From contig JAATGQ010000109.1 in assembly GCA_015654595.1 (NCBI GenBank), forward strand, positions 1 to 64,000: 64,000 nt of DNA, in the 5' to 3' direction. The DNA is from Chitinophagales bacterium (lineage in GTDB: Bacteria; Bacteroidota; Bacteroidia; Chitinophagales; Chitinophagaceae). The notes under the pieces were generated by a model. The model saw only the letters and a list, made by a program, of their open reading frames with translations. It had not been told where the DNA came from and searched no databases. The stretch's first letter is position 1, and every line of letters begins with the position of its first letter. The translations under genes were made by a program, and so were the position numbers. Below are positions 47,831-57,550 of the stretch, piece by piece.

Positions 47831-49114
47831 ATGAGCGACACGGTTATTAAAGTAGAGCATTTATCCAAACTATATCGCCTTGGGGAAGTGGGCACCGGTA
47901 CGATCAGCCATGACCTGAATCGCTGGTTTGCCAGGATCAGGGGAAAAGAAGATCCTTTTTCAAAATTGGGAGAATCCAACGACAGGACAAAAAAAGGGAG
48001 TTCGGAATATGTGTGGGCTTTGCAGGATATCAACTTCGAGATAAAAAGGGGCAGTGTGGTGGGGATTATCGGCCGGAACGGCGCCGGCAAATCTACCCTG
48101 CTGAAAATATTATCGCGTACTACCGCCCCCACAAAAGGGAATATAAAGATAAAGGGAAGGGTAGCCAGTCTCCTCGAGGTGGGAACGGTTTTTCACCCCG
48201 AACTGACCGGAAGAGAAAATATCTACCTGAACGGGACCATCCTCGGGATGCGCAGAAAAGAGATCGACCGCAAACTGGACGAGATCGTTGACTTTGCGGG
48301 TGTCGAACGCTATGTCGATACACCGGTCAAACGGTATAGCAGCGGGATGTATGTCCGTCTGGCTTTTGCCGTCGCAGCCCACCTGGAAAGCGAGATCATG
48401 ATCGTGGATGAAGTGCTTGCCGTAGGCGACCTGGAGTTCCAGAAAAAGTGTTTTGGCTATATGAACAAGATCAACGAAAGTCATGCCAAGACGCTTTTGA
48501 TCGTATCCCACCAGCTCAATGTTATAAAAAGCCTTTGTAAAGAAAGTATCCTGATGGCCAATGGAACGCTTCAGAAATTCGATACTACCGACAAAGTACT
48601 TACGGAATATCTCTATACCAATAAGTCAAGCTCTTCATGGGTAAGGACCGAGAAGTACGACAACAAGTACTTCGACCTGATGGAACTGGAACTGCAGAAT
48701 GAGGACGGCGAGCCCACCACGATATTTACAGGAATGGACAACATCGTGTTGTCTGTGGAACTGAATGTAAAGCAGCTGGTGCCTGAGCTGATCGTTGGCT
48801 TCGCCATTTATGCCGAGGACGGTACGCTTATCTTCTGGGCAACCAATAAAGACGAAAAGGTCGAGAACTGGGCCGAGCTTTCCAGCGGAAAATGCCGGTT
48901 GAAGTTCGTTATCCCTTCCCGTTTCCTCAATGAAAGCTCCTATTTTATCGAATTCTTTGCAGCCATACATTATCGGGAGTGGATCATCAATCCCGATGGC
49001 ACGGCGCCCCGTGTCGACTTTGAAATAAAGGGCGACCTGAGCGATTCGCCGAACTGGCAGGCCAAGCGTCCGGGTATCATGGCGCCATTGATAAAATCAA
49101 CTATTATTAACTAG
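47831..49114 (+). CDS. Polysaccharide ABC exporter ATPase with carbohydrate-binding tail (Wzt-like)
   Basis: A 427-residue ATPase partner of the Wzm-like permease. The nucleotide-binding domain has Walker A GRNGAGKSTLLKIL (about 82-95), signature YSSGMYVRLAFA (about 173-184), and Walker B IMIVDEVLAVGD (about 194-205). About 40 residues are inserted between the first strands (HDLNRWFARIRGKEDPFSKL), common in Wzt. The C-terminal ~150 residues form a beta-sandwich Wzt_C-type domain, which in Wzt recognises the finished, end-capped polymer. That implies a defined non-reducing cap; the two methyltransferase-like genes just downstream are candidates. Confidence 0.95.
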   Translation: MSDTVIKVEHLSKLYRLGEVGTGTISHDLNRWFARIRGKEDPFSKLGESNDRTKKGSSEYVWALQDINFEIKRGSVVGIIGRNGAGKSTLLKILSRTTAPTKGNIKIKGRVASLLEVGTVFHPELTGRENIYLNGTILGMRRKEIDRKLDEIVDFAGVERYVDTPVKRYSSGMYVRLAFAVAAHLESEIMIVDEVLAVGDLEFQKKCFGYMNKINESHAKTLLIVSHQLNVIKSLCKESILMANGTLQKFDTTDKVLTEYLYTNKSSSSWVRTEKYDNKYFDLMELELQNEDGEPTTIFTGMDNIVLSVELNVKQLVPELIVGFAIYAEDGTLIFWATNKDEKVENWAELSSGKCRLKFVIPSRFLNESSYFIEFFAAIHYREWIINPDGTAPRVDFEIKGDLSDSPNWQAKRPGIMAPLIKSTIIN

Positions 49115-49120
49115 CATATT

Positions 49121-49774
49121 ATGGGCTTAATTTATAGCGGAGTTCCGAAAGAGCTGACCTTATCGTTGAGAGATAAAAAGGGGATCAAAGTATTTGTTGA
49201 GACAGGCACCTATATGGGCGAAACAACCGTATGGGCTTCTGAGCACTTCAAAAAGGTATATTCCATCGAGGCTGCCGAAAGCATCTATCTCAAGACAAAA
49301 GAGAAACTGAAAGATTATAGCAATATCACCCTCATCTTTGGCGAAAGCAATAAAGAGCTGGGAAAGATCCCCATCAATGAGCCCGCGCTGTTCTGGCTGG
49401 ACGCGCATTATTCCGCCGGGGAAACCTTCAACGGGGAAGTTCCGCTTATCGAAGAATTAAAGGTCATCAACAACCTCGATATCGATTCCTATATCTTTAT
49501 TGACGACTCGCGGTTTATCACGGCAAAATGGCTTGGCGAGCAGTATTGCGAACTGGCGGATCTGATCAATATCCTGAGCGTAAAGAAGCGCTATATCGCC
49601 ATCTTCGAAGACGTCATCATCGCTGTGCCTTATGAAGCAAAAGAACTGGTCAACGAATACGCCAACAATATGTCGCAGAAATATTGGGCAGACTTCCTGA
49701 ACAGACCAGGTACGGGCAAGAGCGAACCCGGCAACAGCCTTATTCGCCGCGCCTATAACAAAATATTTAAATAA
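49121..49774 (+). CDS. Class I SAM-dependent methyltransferase-like protein
   Basis: A 217-residue soluble protein. VFVETGTYMGETTVWA (about 25-40) is the glycine loop of class I methyltransferases, IEAAESIYLKTKE the second strand with an acidic residue, and ALFWLDAHYSAGETFNGEVP (about 88-107) a distinctive later motif resembling DHH-like substrate sites. YIFIDDSRFI follows. It starts 6 bases after the Wzt stop. A role in modifying or capping the polymer is inferred from position. Confidence 0.7.
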   Translation: MGLIYSGVPKELTLSLRDKKGIKVFVETGTYMGETTVWASEHFKKVYSIEAAESIYLKTKEKLKDYSNITLIFGESNKELGKIPINEPALFWLDAHYSAGETFNGEVPLIEELKVINNLDIDSYIFIDDSRFITAKWLGEQYCELADLINILSVKKRYIAIFEDVIIAVPYEAKELVNEYANNMSQKYWADFLNRPGTGKSEPGNSLIRRAYNKIFK

Positions 49775-49795
49775 AGCCGCCATAATAAAATTGAT

Positions 49796-50530
49796 ATGTA
49801 CAAAGCTCTGCGTGGATTTTTAGGAAGTAAATACCACTCCTACAAAAGACAAAAGGCGTTTGAAGCGCAGATGAACGAGTTTCAGCGCCTGGATACGGAG
49901 CGCAAATGGCCGGTCAAAAAAGACGACCTTTTTCCCTGTCTCGACGACGCCACTTCGACGACGGGCTATGACACCCACTATGTCAATCACCCGGCCTGGG
50001 CGGCCAGGATCATAAAGCAGAACAATCCTGCCAAACACATCGACATTTCGTCGACCCTGCACTTTTGTTCCATGCTGTCGGCCTTTGTCCCTACCGAGTT
50101 TTACGACTATAGACCAGCCGATCTTACCCTTTCGGGTCTCTTTTGCGGCAAGGCGGATCTGACCAGTCTTTTCTTCGATTCCAATTCGGTTGAAAGCATC
50201 TCCTGTATGCATACCATCGAGCACATTGGACTTGGACGCTATGGAGATCCCATCGATCCGCTGGGCGACAAAAAGGCGATCGACGAGCTGATCAGAGTCA
50301 CTTCGCCTGGCGGAACCCTCCTGTTTGTTACGCCGGTGGGCCAACCCAGAATACAGTTCAACGCACATCGGATATATAGCTTTGAGATGATCATCGATCT
50401 TTTCAAAGGGCTCCATCTGCAGGATTTTTCTCTTGTACTGGACAACGGAAAGTTCATCAATAATGCGGATCCCAAACTGGTCGCAGAACAGCGGTACGGT
50501 TGCGGCTGCTTTTGGTTCAAAAAAGGATAA
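49796..50530 (+). CDS. DUF268 / methyltransferase-like protein
   Basis: A 244-residue soluble protein. HIDISSTLHFCSMLSAFVPT, DLTSLFFDSNSVESISCMHT (about 117-136) and IEHIGLGRYGDPIDPLGDKK (about 137-156) are the hallmark of the DUF268 family found in polysaccharide loci. The fold is class I methyltransferase-like with a weak glycine motif; VTSPGGTLLFVTPVGQPRIQ forms the late strands. Its stop overlaps the start of the fucosyltransferase gene (TAATG). Reaction unknown. Confidence 0.8.
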   Translation: MYKALRGFLGSKYHSYKRQKAFEAQMNEFQRLDTERKWPVKKDDLFPCLDDATSTTGYDTHYVNHPAWAARIIKQNNPAKHIDISSTLHFCSMLSAFVPTEFYDYRPADLTLSGLFCGKADLTSLFFDSNSVESISCMHTIEHIGLGRYGDPIDPLGDKKAIDELIRVTSPGGTLLFVTPVGQPRIQFNAHRIYSFEMIIDLFKGLHLQDFSLVLDNGKFINNADPKLVAEQRYGCGCFWFKKG

Positions 50531-51405
50531 TGATAGTAGGAAAATTAATGGGCGGCCTGGGGAACCAGATGTTCCAGTATGCGGCAGGAAGGGCTTTGGC
50601 AGAGAAATATCATACCGATCTCTACCTGGATATGGCCTATTTCAGCGACGCCCAGGGCATGGTGCCGAGACCCTTTGAGCTGAACAGATTTTTTTGCGAT
50701 GTCCGAAGCGCTTCCGGCAAACAGATCAGGAGGATCACTGCCCGCAGCAAGATGCAGCGGGGCTTCGATAAGCTATTCGGCAGACAGTTCGTCTACCTGA
50801 GAGATAACGACGAAATGCCCGTTGTTCGGACGGGTAAGATTCCTTCCGTTTATATGGATGGATACTGGCAGTCGGAAAACTATTTTAAGGATATCGATAA
50901 AAAGATAAGAGCGGAATTCACTTTTGTCGACAAATTCAACAATGAGACGCGGCGGCTGGCAGGGCAGATCGATCCGAACAACAGCGCCGTCTCGGTTCAT
51001 ATAAGACGCGGGGACTACCTGGCTTCCGAAGCCATGAAGAATTTCCTTGGCGTCTGTTCGGTAGAATACTACAAGAAGGCGTTTGAATTGATCGAGGCAA
51101 AAGTGGGAAGCCCTTTTTATTACGTTTTCAGCGACGACCCGGATTGGGTGACGGAGCATATCATCGGTGAGAGAAAGGATATGGCACCGGTGTTTCACAA
51201 CCGGTCCGAGGACAGCTGGCAGGATATGTACCTGATGAGCTGCTGTAAACATCATATCATCGCCAACAGCAGCTTCAGCTGGTGGGGCGCCTGGCTGGAC
51301 CCGAATCCCGGCAAGGTCGTTATTGCTCCGCAGCAGTGGTTTCTGGCAAAGGAACTCTATGATCAGATAAAGAACATCATCCCGGAAAAGTGGATCAGAA
51401 TATAG
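50530..51405 (+). CDS. Alpha-1,2-fucosyltransferase family glycosyltransferase (GT11)
   Basis: A 291-residue GT11 enzyme that would transfer fucose from GDP-fucose to galactose or a related sugar. It begins MIVGKLMGGLGNQMFQYAAG, the GT11 N-terminal motif. SVHIRRGDYL (about 155-164) is the GDP-binding HxRRxD motif shared with GT11, GT23 and GT65. ANSSFSWWGAWLDPNPGK (about 247-264) is the third conserved block. The ATG at 50530 overlaps the previous stop by one base. Confidence 0.93.
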   Translation: MIVGKLMGGLGNQMFQYAAGRALAEKYHTDLYLDMAYFSDAQGMVPRPFELNRFFCDVRSASGKQIRRITARSKMQRGFDKLFGRQFVYLRDNDEMPVVRTGKIPSVYMDGYWQSENYFKDIDKKIRAEFTFVDKFNNETRRLAGQIDPNNSAVSVHIRRGDYLASEAMKNFLGVCSVEYYKKAFELIEAKVGSPFYYVFSDDPDWVTEHIIGERKDMAPVFHNRSEDSWQDMYLMSCCKHHIIANSSFSWWGAWLDPNPGKVVIAPQQWFLAKELYDQIKNIIPEKWIRI

Positions 51406-51455
51406 GCTTTACCCCGCCTTCCACCCGGATAAAGACAAAACAACCAAAGCCGTTT

Positions 51456-52601
51456 ATGAAAAAATACATTCCCAGTCTCGATGGATTGAGGGCCCTGAGC
51501 ATCCTCATCGTCATCATGTACCACATATTACTGAAAGGGTGGCCTGGGACAGAGTTCTCCTTTCCGCTGTCCATCATTTTTCATGGAAGCATGGGGGTTA
51601 ACATATTTTTCGTCATCAGCGGTTTTCTGATCACCCGTCTCCTCCTGCAGGAAGAAGCAGAATCGGGGACCATCAGTCTCAAGAACTTCTATATCCGCCG
51701 GGCTTTCCGCATCTTTCCCGCCTATTATTTCCTAGTGCTGGTCTTGCTTGCGTTACAGCTTTTTTCCGTTCTTCATCTCGAGGCCAGGTCGTGGATCTCC
51801 ACTGTCTTCTATTTCAAATATTTCTCCGGATTTGCTTACAAGGACTGGGAAACACAGCATTTCTGGTCGCTTAGCGTAGAAGAGCATTTCTATCTTATAT
51901 GGCCGCTGGTCTTTATCTTCTTTAAGAAGTTCAGGGTACATTTTGCGGTCTTTATCGTGGCGATGGTCATTGTGATGCGGTTTAATGTCTACTATACCGT
52001 TCTACACAATACCACGTTTACAGACAGTCTTACTTTTTTTCAAAGAGCGGACGGTCTGATGATCGGCTGTCTTGGCGCTTTGTTCGAACCCAGAATATCG
52101 GCCTGGATCCAGAAATCCCGAAGTATCCTTTTAAATCCGCTGGTACTTATTCTGGCGCTGGGATTCATCTGCTCCGATGTTCTTCCCGAATGGAATTTAA
52201 AGCATCATTTGCACCTTGGCTTCCTGCTTATCCCGCTTGGGATCGGGATAAAGACCAGCGTGGGACTCGTTGCCAATGTGCTGATCGCATTGCTGATGTT
52301 TGTTTCCGTGTACAAACCCGGCGCCTGGTTCAACTTCCTCAATACAAAGCCGATGAGATACATCGGCCGCTTGTCCTACTCGCTTTATCTGTGGCAGCAG
52401 GTCATCCTGTCGGATCATCTTGCCCCGATCAATAAATTTCCATTGAATGTGATCGTCATCTTTGCCATGGCCAATTTCTCTTACTATGTGATAGAAAAGC
52501 CTTTCCTGCGGCTAAAAGATAAGATGAGGGTCCGTCGTTCGGCGCCTGCAACGCCTGCGGCGCAAACAGATCCAGCGGAACCTGCGGTTGCTTTGTCGTA
52601 A
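51456..52601 (+). CDS. Acyltransferase 3 (OafA/YrhL-like)
   Basis: A 381-residue polytopic O-acyltransferase. IPSLDGLRALSILIVIMYHI (about 4-23) carries the essential His of the family, NIFFVISGFLITRLLL (about 49-64) and FWSLSVEEHFYLIWPLVF (about 136-153) are the other landmarks, and about ten membrane spans are visible. An Ala/Pro-rich hydrophilic tail (APATPAAQTDPAEPA) ends the protein. It likely acetylates the polysaccharide. I use the internal ATG at 51456; the frame extends upstream into the previous gene. Confidence 0.93.
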   Translation: MKKYIPSLDGLRALSILIVIMYHILLKGWPGTEFSFPLSIIFHGSMGVNIFFVISGFLITRLLLQEEAESGTISLKNFYIRRAFRIFPAYYFLVLVLLALQLFSVLHLEARSWISTVFYFKYFSGFAYKDWETQHFWSLSVEEHFYLIWPLVFIFFKKFRVHFAVFIVAMVIVMRFNVYYTVLHNTTFTDSLTFFQRADGLMIGCLGALFEPRISAWIQKSRSILLNPLVLILALGFICSDVLPEWNLKHHLHLGFLLIPLGIGIKTSVGLVANVLIALLMFVSVYKPGAWFNFLNTKPMRYIGRLSYSLYLWQQVILSDHLAPINKFPLNVIVIFAMANFSYYVIEKPFLRLKDKMRVRRSAPATPAAQTDPAEPAVALS

Positions 52602-52628
52602 TCTACCACCCTTAAGACCCAACAACCC

Positions 52629-53486
52629 ATGTCGTCCCAAACTCTGTCGATTATTGTGCCTTATTATAACAAGGCCGCATATATAGCCGAAACACTCGAT
52701 AGTCTGTTAAGACAGACCTATACCGACTGGGAGTGTATCATTGTCGATGACGGTTCCACCGATAACGGGGCTGCCATCATCGAATCTTATACAGCGAAAG
52801 ACAGCCGGTTCAAAAGCATCCGCATTCCAAACGGCGGCGTTTCCAATGCCAGGAATGTAGGCATCCGGATGGCGGCGGGCGATATCATCTTCCCATTCGA
52901 CGCCGATGATATCTTAGTCGAGACCCACCTGCAAAAGGTAATGGAGGTCTTTGCCGCTAATCCCAACGCCAGGATGGTCTATACGGGGGTAAGGCAATTC
53001 GGCGCTGTCAATGCCGATTATGAGCTGGAGCCTTACGATTATAGCCGTATGCTCCGTTCGAATATGGTGCATGGCACCATATATCTGAAAAAGGATTTCG
53101 AGAAGGTCGGAGGCTATCGCCTGAATATGGTCCATGGCCTGGAAGACTGGGACTTCTGGATTGCGCTGCTGGAAGACTTTAAACCAGGAGAAGTGGTCTA
53201 TATCCCCGAACGGCTCTTCCTGTACCGCACCTCCGAAGACTCCCGTGCCGTACAGCTGGGAAAAGAACAGAAGGTGAGCAAGATGCTCGATAACATGGTC
53301 CTCAATAATTTTCTTATCTATCAGAAATACTATCCGGATATCTTCGAACGCATTATGTCGCATGACTTTAACGACACGATGATGAAAAAAGGCCCGGTGA
53401 AATTTCTGGTCAGCCAAATGATGAAACTGTCGACGTGGAAGAACAAGGTGGTCGGGCGTATAAAAGCTAAACCAAACAATCAATGA
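52629..53486 (+). CDS. Family 2 glycosyltransferase
   Basis: A 285-residue GT-A enzyme: LSIIVPYYNKAAYIAETLDS (about 6-25), IIVDDGSTDN (about 38-47) and the metal site FPFDADDILVE (about 92-102), with HGLEDWDFWIALL (about 173-185) near the acceptor site. No membrane span. Donor and acceptor unknown. The next gene overlaps by 4 bases (ATGA). Confidence 0.93.
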   Translation: MSSQTLSIIVPYYNKAAYIAETLDSLLRQTYTDWECIIVDDGSTDNGAAIIESYTAKDSRFKSIRIPNGGVSNARNVGIRMAAGDIIFPFDADDILVETHLQKVMEVFAANPNARMVYTGVRQFGAVNADYELEPYDYSRMLRSNMVHGTIYLKKDFEKVGGYRLNMVHGLEDWDFWIALLEDFKPGEVVYIPERLFLYRTSEDSRAVQLGKEQKVSKMLDNMVLNNFLIYQKYYPDIFERIMSHDFNDTMMKKGPVKFLVSQMMKLSTWKNKVVGRIKAKPNNQ

Positions 53487-54457
53487 AGAAGCTAATCGCC
53501 GGCATTCTCAACGGCCTGAGACTAAAGCCGGCAGCGCTGAAGCTCTATTTCCTGGTTACCAATACTAACCGGTCTATCCGGTTATCTATAAGGAAGAGAC
53601 GCATCCCGCGTCTTGCAAAGAAACGACAGAGCGGCGGTGTGCTGGCAGTCGATATCTGTACGGAACATGGTCTTGGTTCGAAACTGGAATGGAGTCTGGA
53701 AGTGATGGCTTACTGCGAAGAAAAGGGGCTCGAACCCCGGATACGGTTTTCCTATCCTCCTGCCGGCTCAGACTATTTTGGCTCCTTTTTCTTTATCAGA
53801 GGTGAAAAGGAATCTACAAAGACTACACCGCCTTTTACCAGGATCAGATTGATCCCGGAATTGGGATTCGAAAAGGACTACGACAAAGAACTTACGATAG
53901 AATGGGCTCACCGCCTGATCGACAAATACCTGGGCGTAAAACAATTCGTCCTCGACGAAGTGGATCAATTCTGCCGGGAGCATTTTGCTCAAAAAACGGT
54001 CCTGGGTATCCATTATCGCTCGACAGACAAGGTAGGTGAAGCACCTGCCGTCGCCTATGATTCGGTAACCCGGAATATCAGACACTATCTTGGTCTTTAT
54101 CCCCAGACCAACGCCATATTCATCTCTACAGACGATCAGCGTTTTCGGGAATATATCGCCGGAGAATTCACCGCACTGCCGGTCATCATCCGGGAAGACT
54201 ATTTCCGGTCCGACAACAGCTCTTCCATCCATCACAACAAGCGTCTCGACAAGTTTGAGGTCAATAAGGACGCGCTGATCAATTGCCTGCTGCTTTCCCG
54301 CTGCCATGCGTTGATCAAATCCTCCTCTTTCCTGAGCGACTGGTCCAAGCTCTTCAATCCCGCACTTCCCGTCGTACTGTTGAACAAGCCGTATGAACAT
54401 GCGTTGTGGTTCCCTGCCAGCGAGATTGCCAAGGACGTTCTCTATCAACCTATATAA
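53483..54457 (+). CDS. Fucosyltransferase-fold glycosyltransferase (NodZ/GT23-like)
   Basis: A 324-residue soluble protein. VLGIHYRSTDKVGEAPAV (about 173-190) resembles the GDP-fucose-binding HxRxTDK motif of NodZ and alpha-1,6-fucosyltransferases (GT23). FISTDDQRFREYI (about 211-223) and ALIKSSSFLSDWSKLFNP (about 274-291) correspond to the later strands of that GT-B fold. Overall similarity is weak, so an O-fucosyltransferase-like or other enzyme is possible. It is translationally coupled to the preceding GT2 gene. Confidence 0.6.
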   Translation: MKKLIAGILNGLRLKPAALKLYFLVTNTNRSIRLSIRKRRIPRLAKKRQSGGVLAVDICTEHGLGSKLEWSLEVMAYCEEKGLEPRIRFSYPPAGSDYFGSFFFIRGEKESTKTTPPFTRIRLIPELGFEKDYDKELTIEWAHRLIDKYLGVKQFVLDEVDQFCREHFAQKTVLGIHYRSTDKVGEAPAVAYDSVTRNIRHYLGLYPQTNAIFISTDDQRFREYIAGEFTALPVIIREDYFRSDNSSSIHHNKRLDKFEVNKDALINCLLLSRCHALIKSSSFLSDWSKLFNPALPVVLLNKPYEHALWFPASEIAKDVLYQPI

Positions 54458-54467
54458 GCCGGAAGTA

Positions 54468-55475
54468 TTGAGTAAACTGGTTTCCATTGTAATGCCCTGT
54501 TTTAATTCAGCCTCTTTTGTAGGGGCTGCTATCCAGAGCATGCTGGATCAGACCTGGCCAAACTGGGAGCTGCTGGTTATGGATGACTGCAGCACTGACG
54601 ATACCGTATCGATCGTCAGCGCCTTTCAGCAAAAAGACAGCAGGATCGTCCTTTACAGGAACACGGAAAACAAAGGGATCGCCGCACAGCTCAACCGGGG
54701 GATCGGATTGGCGAAGGGCGACTATATCGGCAGGATGGACTCCGACGATCTTTCTGCGCCCGGCAGGCTCCGCGAGCAACTGGCGTTGATGGAGGCTTCG
54801 CCCGAAACTGTGCTTTGTACAACGGACTATCGGGTATTCTATACAGATGGCAGCCGTCCCGATGTGTCCATAAAAAGTCCGGGGGAGTATAAAGCGATCC
54901 GGCTGATGCTGCTGCAGGATCTTTTGCTATGCGGCCCGTCCTTTCTGGCAAAGGCGGATGTGATCAAACGCTATCCTTTTAATCATTCCCTGGTGGTAGG
55001 GGAAGACTATGACGTTTTCTGCCGGATAGCCGCGGAACACCAAATAAGAAATCTGAACAGCGAACTCTACCTTTACCGGAAACATGGGAAGAGTATTACC
55101 GACAATGCCGATAACTGGAAAAAGGCGGGTACGGACAATATTCGGAAGAGTTATCTGCAATCGCTGGGCATCCATCTTTCCGAAGAAGAGTCGTCTTTTT
55201 TTATCGATCTCCTTACCGGCAATACCCGGCATAAAGTAAACCGCCGGTTCTTCAGAGGGCTGTCCCGGATAAAAGCCAGGGTGATCGGCCAGAAGATATT
55301 TGACGACAAGCTGTTTCAGCAGTTTTTGAATGAAAGGCTCAACACGTATCTGCTCACGACCAAGGCCTATGGCTTTGGCGCATATATTTACATCCTGTTT
55401 TATTTTCCGGAGGTATTGACCCGATCAGGACTCAAGAACAATTTGCGTTTTTTCATAAGGTCATTGCATGGCTAG
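54468..55475 (+). CDS. Family 2 glycosyltransferase
   Basis: A 335-residue GT-A enzyme: LVSIVMPCFNSASFVGAAIQ (about 4-23), LVMDDCSTDDTVSIV (about 37-51) and GRMDSDDLSAPGRL (about 89-102), the metal site. HSLVVGEDYDVFCRIAA (about 172-188) is the catalytic-side ED motif. The C-terminal 100 residues are helical. No in-frame ATG begins the domain; TTG at 54468, ten bases past the previous stop, is the most likely start. An ATG at 54393 would overlap the previous gene by 65 bases. Confidence 0.88.
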   Translation: MSKLVSIVMPCFNSASFVGAAIQSMLDQTWPNWELLVMDDCSTDDTVSIVSAFQQKDSRIVLYRNTENKGIAAQLNRGIGLAKGDYIGRMDSDDLSAPGRLREQLALMEASPETVLCTTDYRVFYTDGSRPDVSIKSPGEYKAIRLMLLQDLLLCGPSFLAKADVIKRYPFNHSLVVGEDYDVFCRIAAEHQIRNLNSELYLYRKHGKSITDNADNWKKAGTDNIRKSYLQSLGIHLSEEESSFFIDLLTGNTRHKVNRRFFRGLSRIKARVIGQKIFDDKLFQQFLNERLNTYLLTTKAYGFGAYIYILFYFPEVLTRSGLKNNLRFFIRSLHG

Positions 55476-56628
55476 ACTTCTTTTTATCTGTCCGGGTGTA
55501 TTGGGGGGCGTAAGGTCTTACGTACTGAACCTGACCGCTTTTCTGCGGGACAGGAATGTGGATTATGGCATCCTGTTTTATACGCCGACCGCGGGGATCC
55601 GAACCCACCAATCCACCAATCCCCAAGAAAGGTCTGTCACGCTGCACTATAGCGCGTATGCATCCCAGCCGGCTGTATACCGGTCGCTGGGGAATTGTTT
55701 TGGCCGCGACGATATCCTTATCTGCAGCGATTCGCTCGAATTGGATGCGATCAATTATCTACAGGTTCCCAATAAGATCGTGTTTTTGATGCATGGCGAT
55801 CTGGAGCACTATAACAGCATCCTGCACCGGCACGCTTCGATCATCGACAAGGCCGGCTGTGTGAGTATTGGTCTTAAGGACAAATACAGCCAATTGTATC
55901 CCTCTGTATCGTTTTCTGTGGCTCATCCCCTGGTCGCCGATTTTAAAGGCGAAAAACCCGAAAGCGCCGACGGGGAAATGAGAGGAGTATTCATCGGCCG
56001 CGTAGAATACCTGAAAGGCGCGGATACTTTTATCAATTTGATCAAACTGGCGGAGGACGAACAATTATCCATTCGTTGGGTCGTTTTTGCTACGAGTAAG
56101 GGGAGCGATCCCGGTTTGCTCGCAGAGCTGCCAAAGGAAGTCGATCTGAACCTCGACGGACCGAATTCGGCTGTCCTGTCGGCGCTGGAAAAAGCGGACT
56201 GGCTGATCTTTCCCAGTCGGAGTGAAGGGTTTGGGATAGCGGTGCTGGAGGCGCAGAAAAGAGGGGTCGTGCCGATTGCAAGACCGCTCCCGATCGGTAT
56301 CCCCGACATGATCAGACCCCGGGAAACCGGGTTCCTGGCGGAAACAGCCGAAGAAATGCTGGCCATCATCCGGCAATGGAGTTCGGACAGGCGTGCCTTG
56401 GCGGAGCTGCGGCGGAGTGTGATGCGATTCGCCAACGATCATTTTGACTATGAAAAGACAGGACTTCGATTTCTTGCTATCATAGAAGAAGTCGATAACT
56501 TGCCTGTGGACCGGAAAAAGAAATTTGGACAGGCCGTTATCAACAGAATGGAACGAATTTTACCGGAGTGGATCTATCGCCCGTCGAAATTCATTTACAG
56601 TAGGATAAAATACCGAAACAGCATTTAA
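55468..56628 (+). CDS. Family 4 glycosyltransferase
   Basis: A 386-residue GT-B retaining enzyme. It opens RLLFICPGVLGGVRSYVLNL (about 3-22), the N-lobe loop with a Gly-Gly-Val instead of Gly-Gly-Met/Ile. GVFIGRVEYLKGADTFINLI (about 173-192) and FPSRSEGFGIAVLEAQKRGV (about 248-267; the E-x7-E nucleotide-sugar site) are typical GT4. It overlaps the previous gene by 8 bases. Confidence 0.92.
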   Translation: MARLLFICPGVLGGVRSYVLNLTAFLRDRNVDYGILFYTPTAGIRTHQSTNPQERSVTLHYSAYASQPAVYRSLGNCFGRDDILICSDSLELDAINYLQVPNKIVFLMHGDLEHYNSILHRHASIIDKAGCVSIGLKDKYSQLYPSVSFSVAHPLVADFKGEKPESADGEMRGVFIGRVEYLKGADTFINLIKLAEDEQLSIRWVVFATSKGSDPGLLAELPKEVDLNLDGPNSAVLSALEKADWLIFPSRSEGFGIAVLEAQKRGVVPIARPLPIGIPDMIRPRETGFLAETAEEMLAIIRQWSSDRRALAELRRSVMRFANDHFDYEKTGLRFLAIIEEVDNLPVDRKKKFGQAVINRMERILPEWIYRPSKFIYSRIKYRNSI

Positions 56629-56632
56629 AATT

Positions 56633-57550
56633 ATGGAATCTTCTCAGCCTTTGGTTAGTGTGCTGATGACGGCTTTTAACCGGGAAAAATATATCAGGGA
56701 GGCGATCGACAGCGTTTTGTCCTCTTCCTATAAGAACTTCGAGTTGATCATTGTGGATGACCGGTCTTCGGATGATACGCTGGCTATCGCCCGGGAGTAT
56801 GCCGCCCGCGACGGCCGGATAAAGGTCTTTCAGAATGAAGTTAATCTTGGCGATTATCCCAATCGGAACAAGGCGGCCTCTTATGCTTCGGGTAAATACC
56901 TTAAGTATGTAGACTCCGACGATCTTATTTACCCGCATTCCCTGGAATTGCTGGTCAGCTCAATGGAGGCCTTTCCGGATGCGGCACTGGGGATCGTGAG
57001 TGTGTATGCGCAGGAAGAAAAGCCATTTCCTTTTGCGCTGGAACCTGGCGAATCCTACCGGCAGCATTTCTTTGTCGAAAAAAGAGTACTCGATATCGGA
57101 CCGGGTGGTCTGATCTTCCGTACCGACAGGTTTCGCGAGGTCGGCGGCTTCACGGGGAAAAGATATATCGGAGATATAGAGATCAATCTAAGGCTTGCCG
57201 CAAAATGGCCCATTGTACGGATCACTTCGGCGCTGGTTTATTGGAGAAGACATGAAGGTCAGGAATTTGCCGCAGGACATAATCTCTCCGGCTATCTCGA
57301 ATTGATGCTGCCGCTTTACAAAGAAGAGCTGGGAAAACCCGAATGTCCGTTGTCCGAAGAGGATCGGCAAAAGGTCATTCAGTATTATAGAAAGATCTCA
57401 GCCTCCGGCGTACTGAGTCTTGCTGTCAAACAAAGACAGTGGGGACGGGCTGTAAAGCTCTACCGCCAGCTGGAGCTGTCTCCGGCTGATCTGCTCAATG
57501 CTGTATTCAACAGAAAAAAAACACTGACGGATGGACAAGCACACGGATAG
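56633..57550 (+). CDS. Family 2 glycosyltransferase
   Basis: A 305-residue GT-A enzyme: VSVLMTAFNREKYIREAIDS (about 8-27), IIVDDRSSDDTLAIA (about 39-53) and LKYVDSDDLIYPHSL (about 89-103). DIGPGGLIFRTDRFREVGGF (about 148-167) follows. It starts 4 bases after the previous stop and overlaps the next gene by 20 bases. Confidence 0.93.
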   Translation: MESSQPLVSVLMTAFNREKYIREAIDSVLSSSYKNFELIIVDDRSSDDTLAIAREYAARDGRIKVFQNEVNLGDYPNRNKAASYASGKYLKYVDSDDLIYPHSLELLVSSMEAFPDAALGIVSVYAQEEKPFPFALEPGESYRQHFFVEKRVLDIGPGGLIFRTDRFREVGGFTGKRYIGDIEINLRLAAKWPIVRITSALVYWRRHEGQEFAAGHNLSGYLELMLPLYKEELGKPECPLSEEDRQKVIQYYRKISASGVLSLAVKQRQWGRAVKLYRQLELSPADLLNAVFNRKKTLTDGQAHG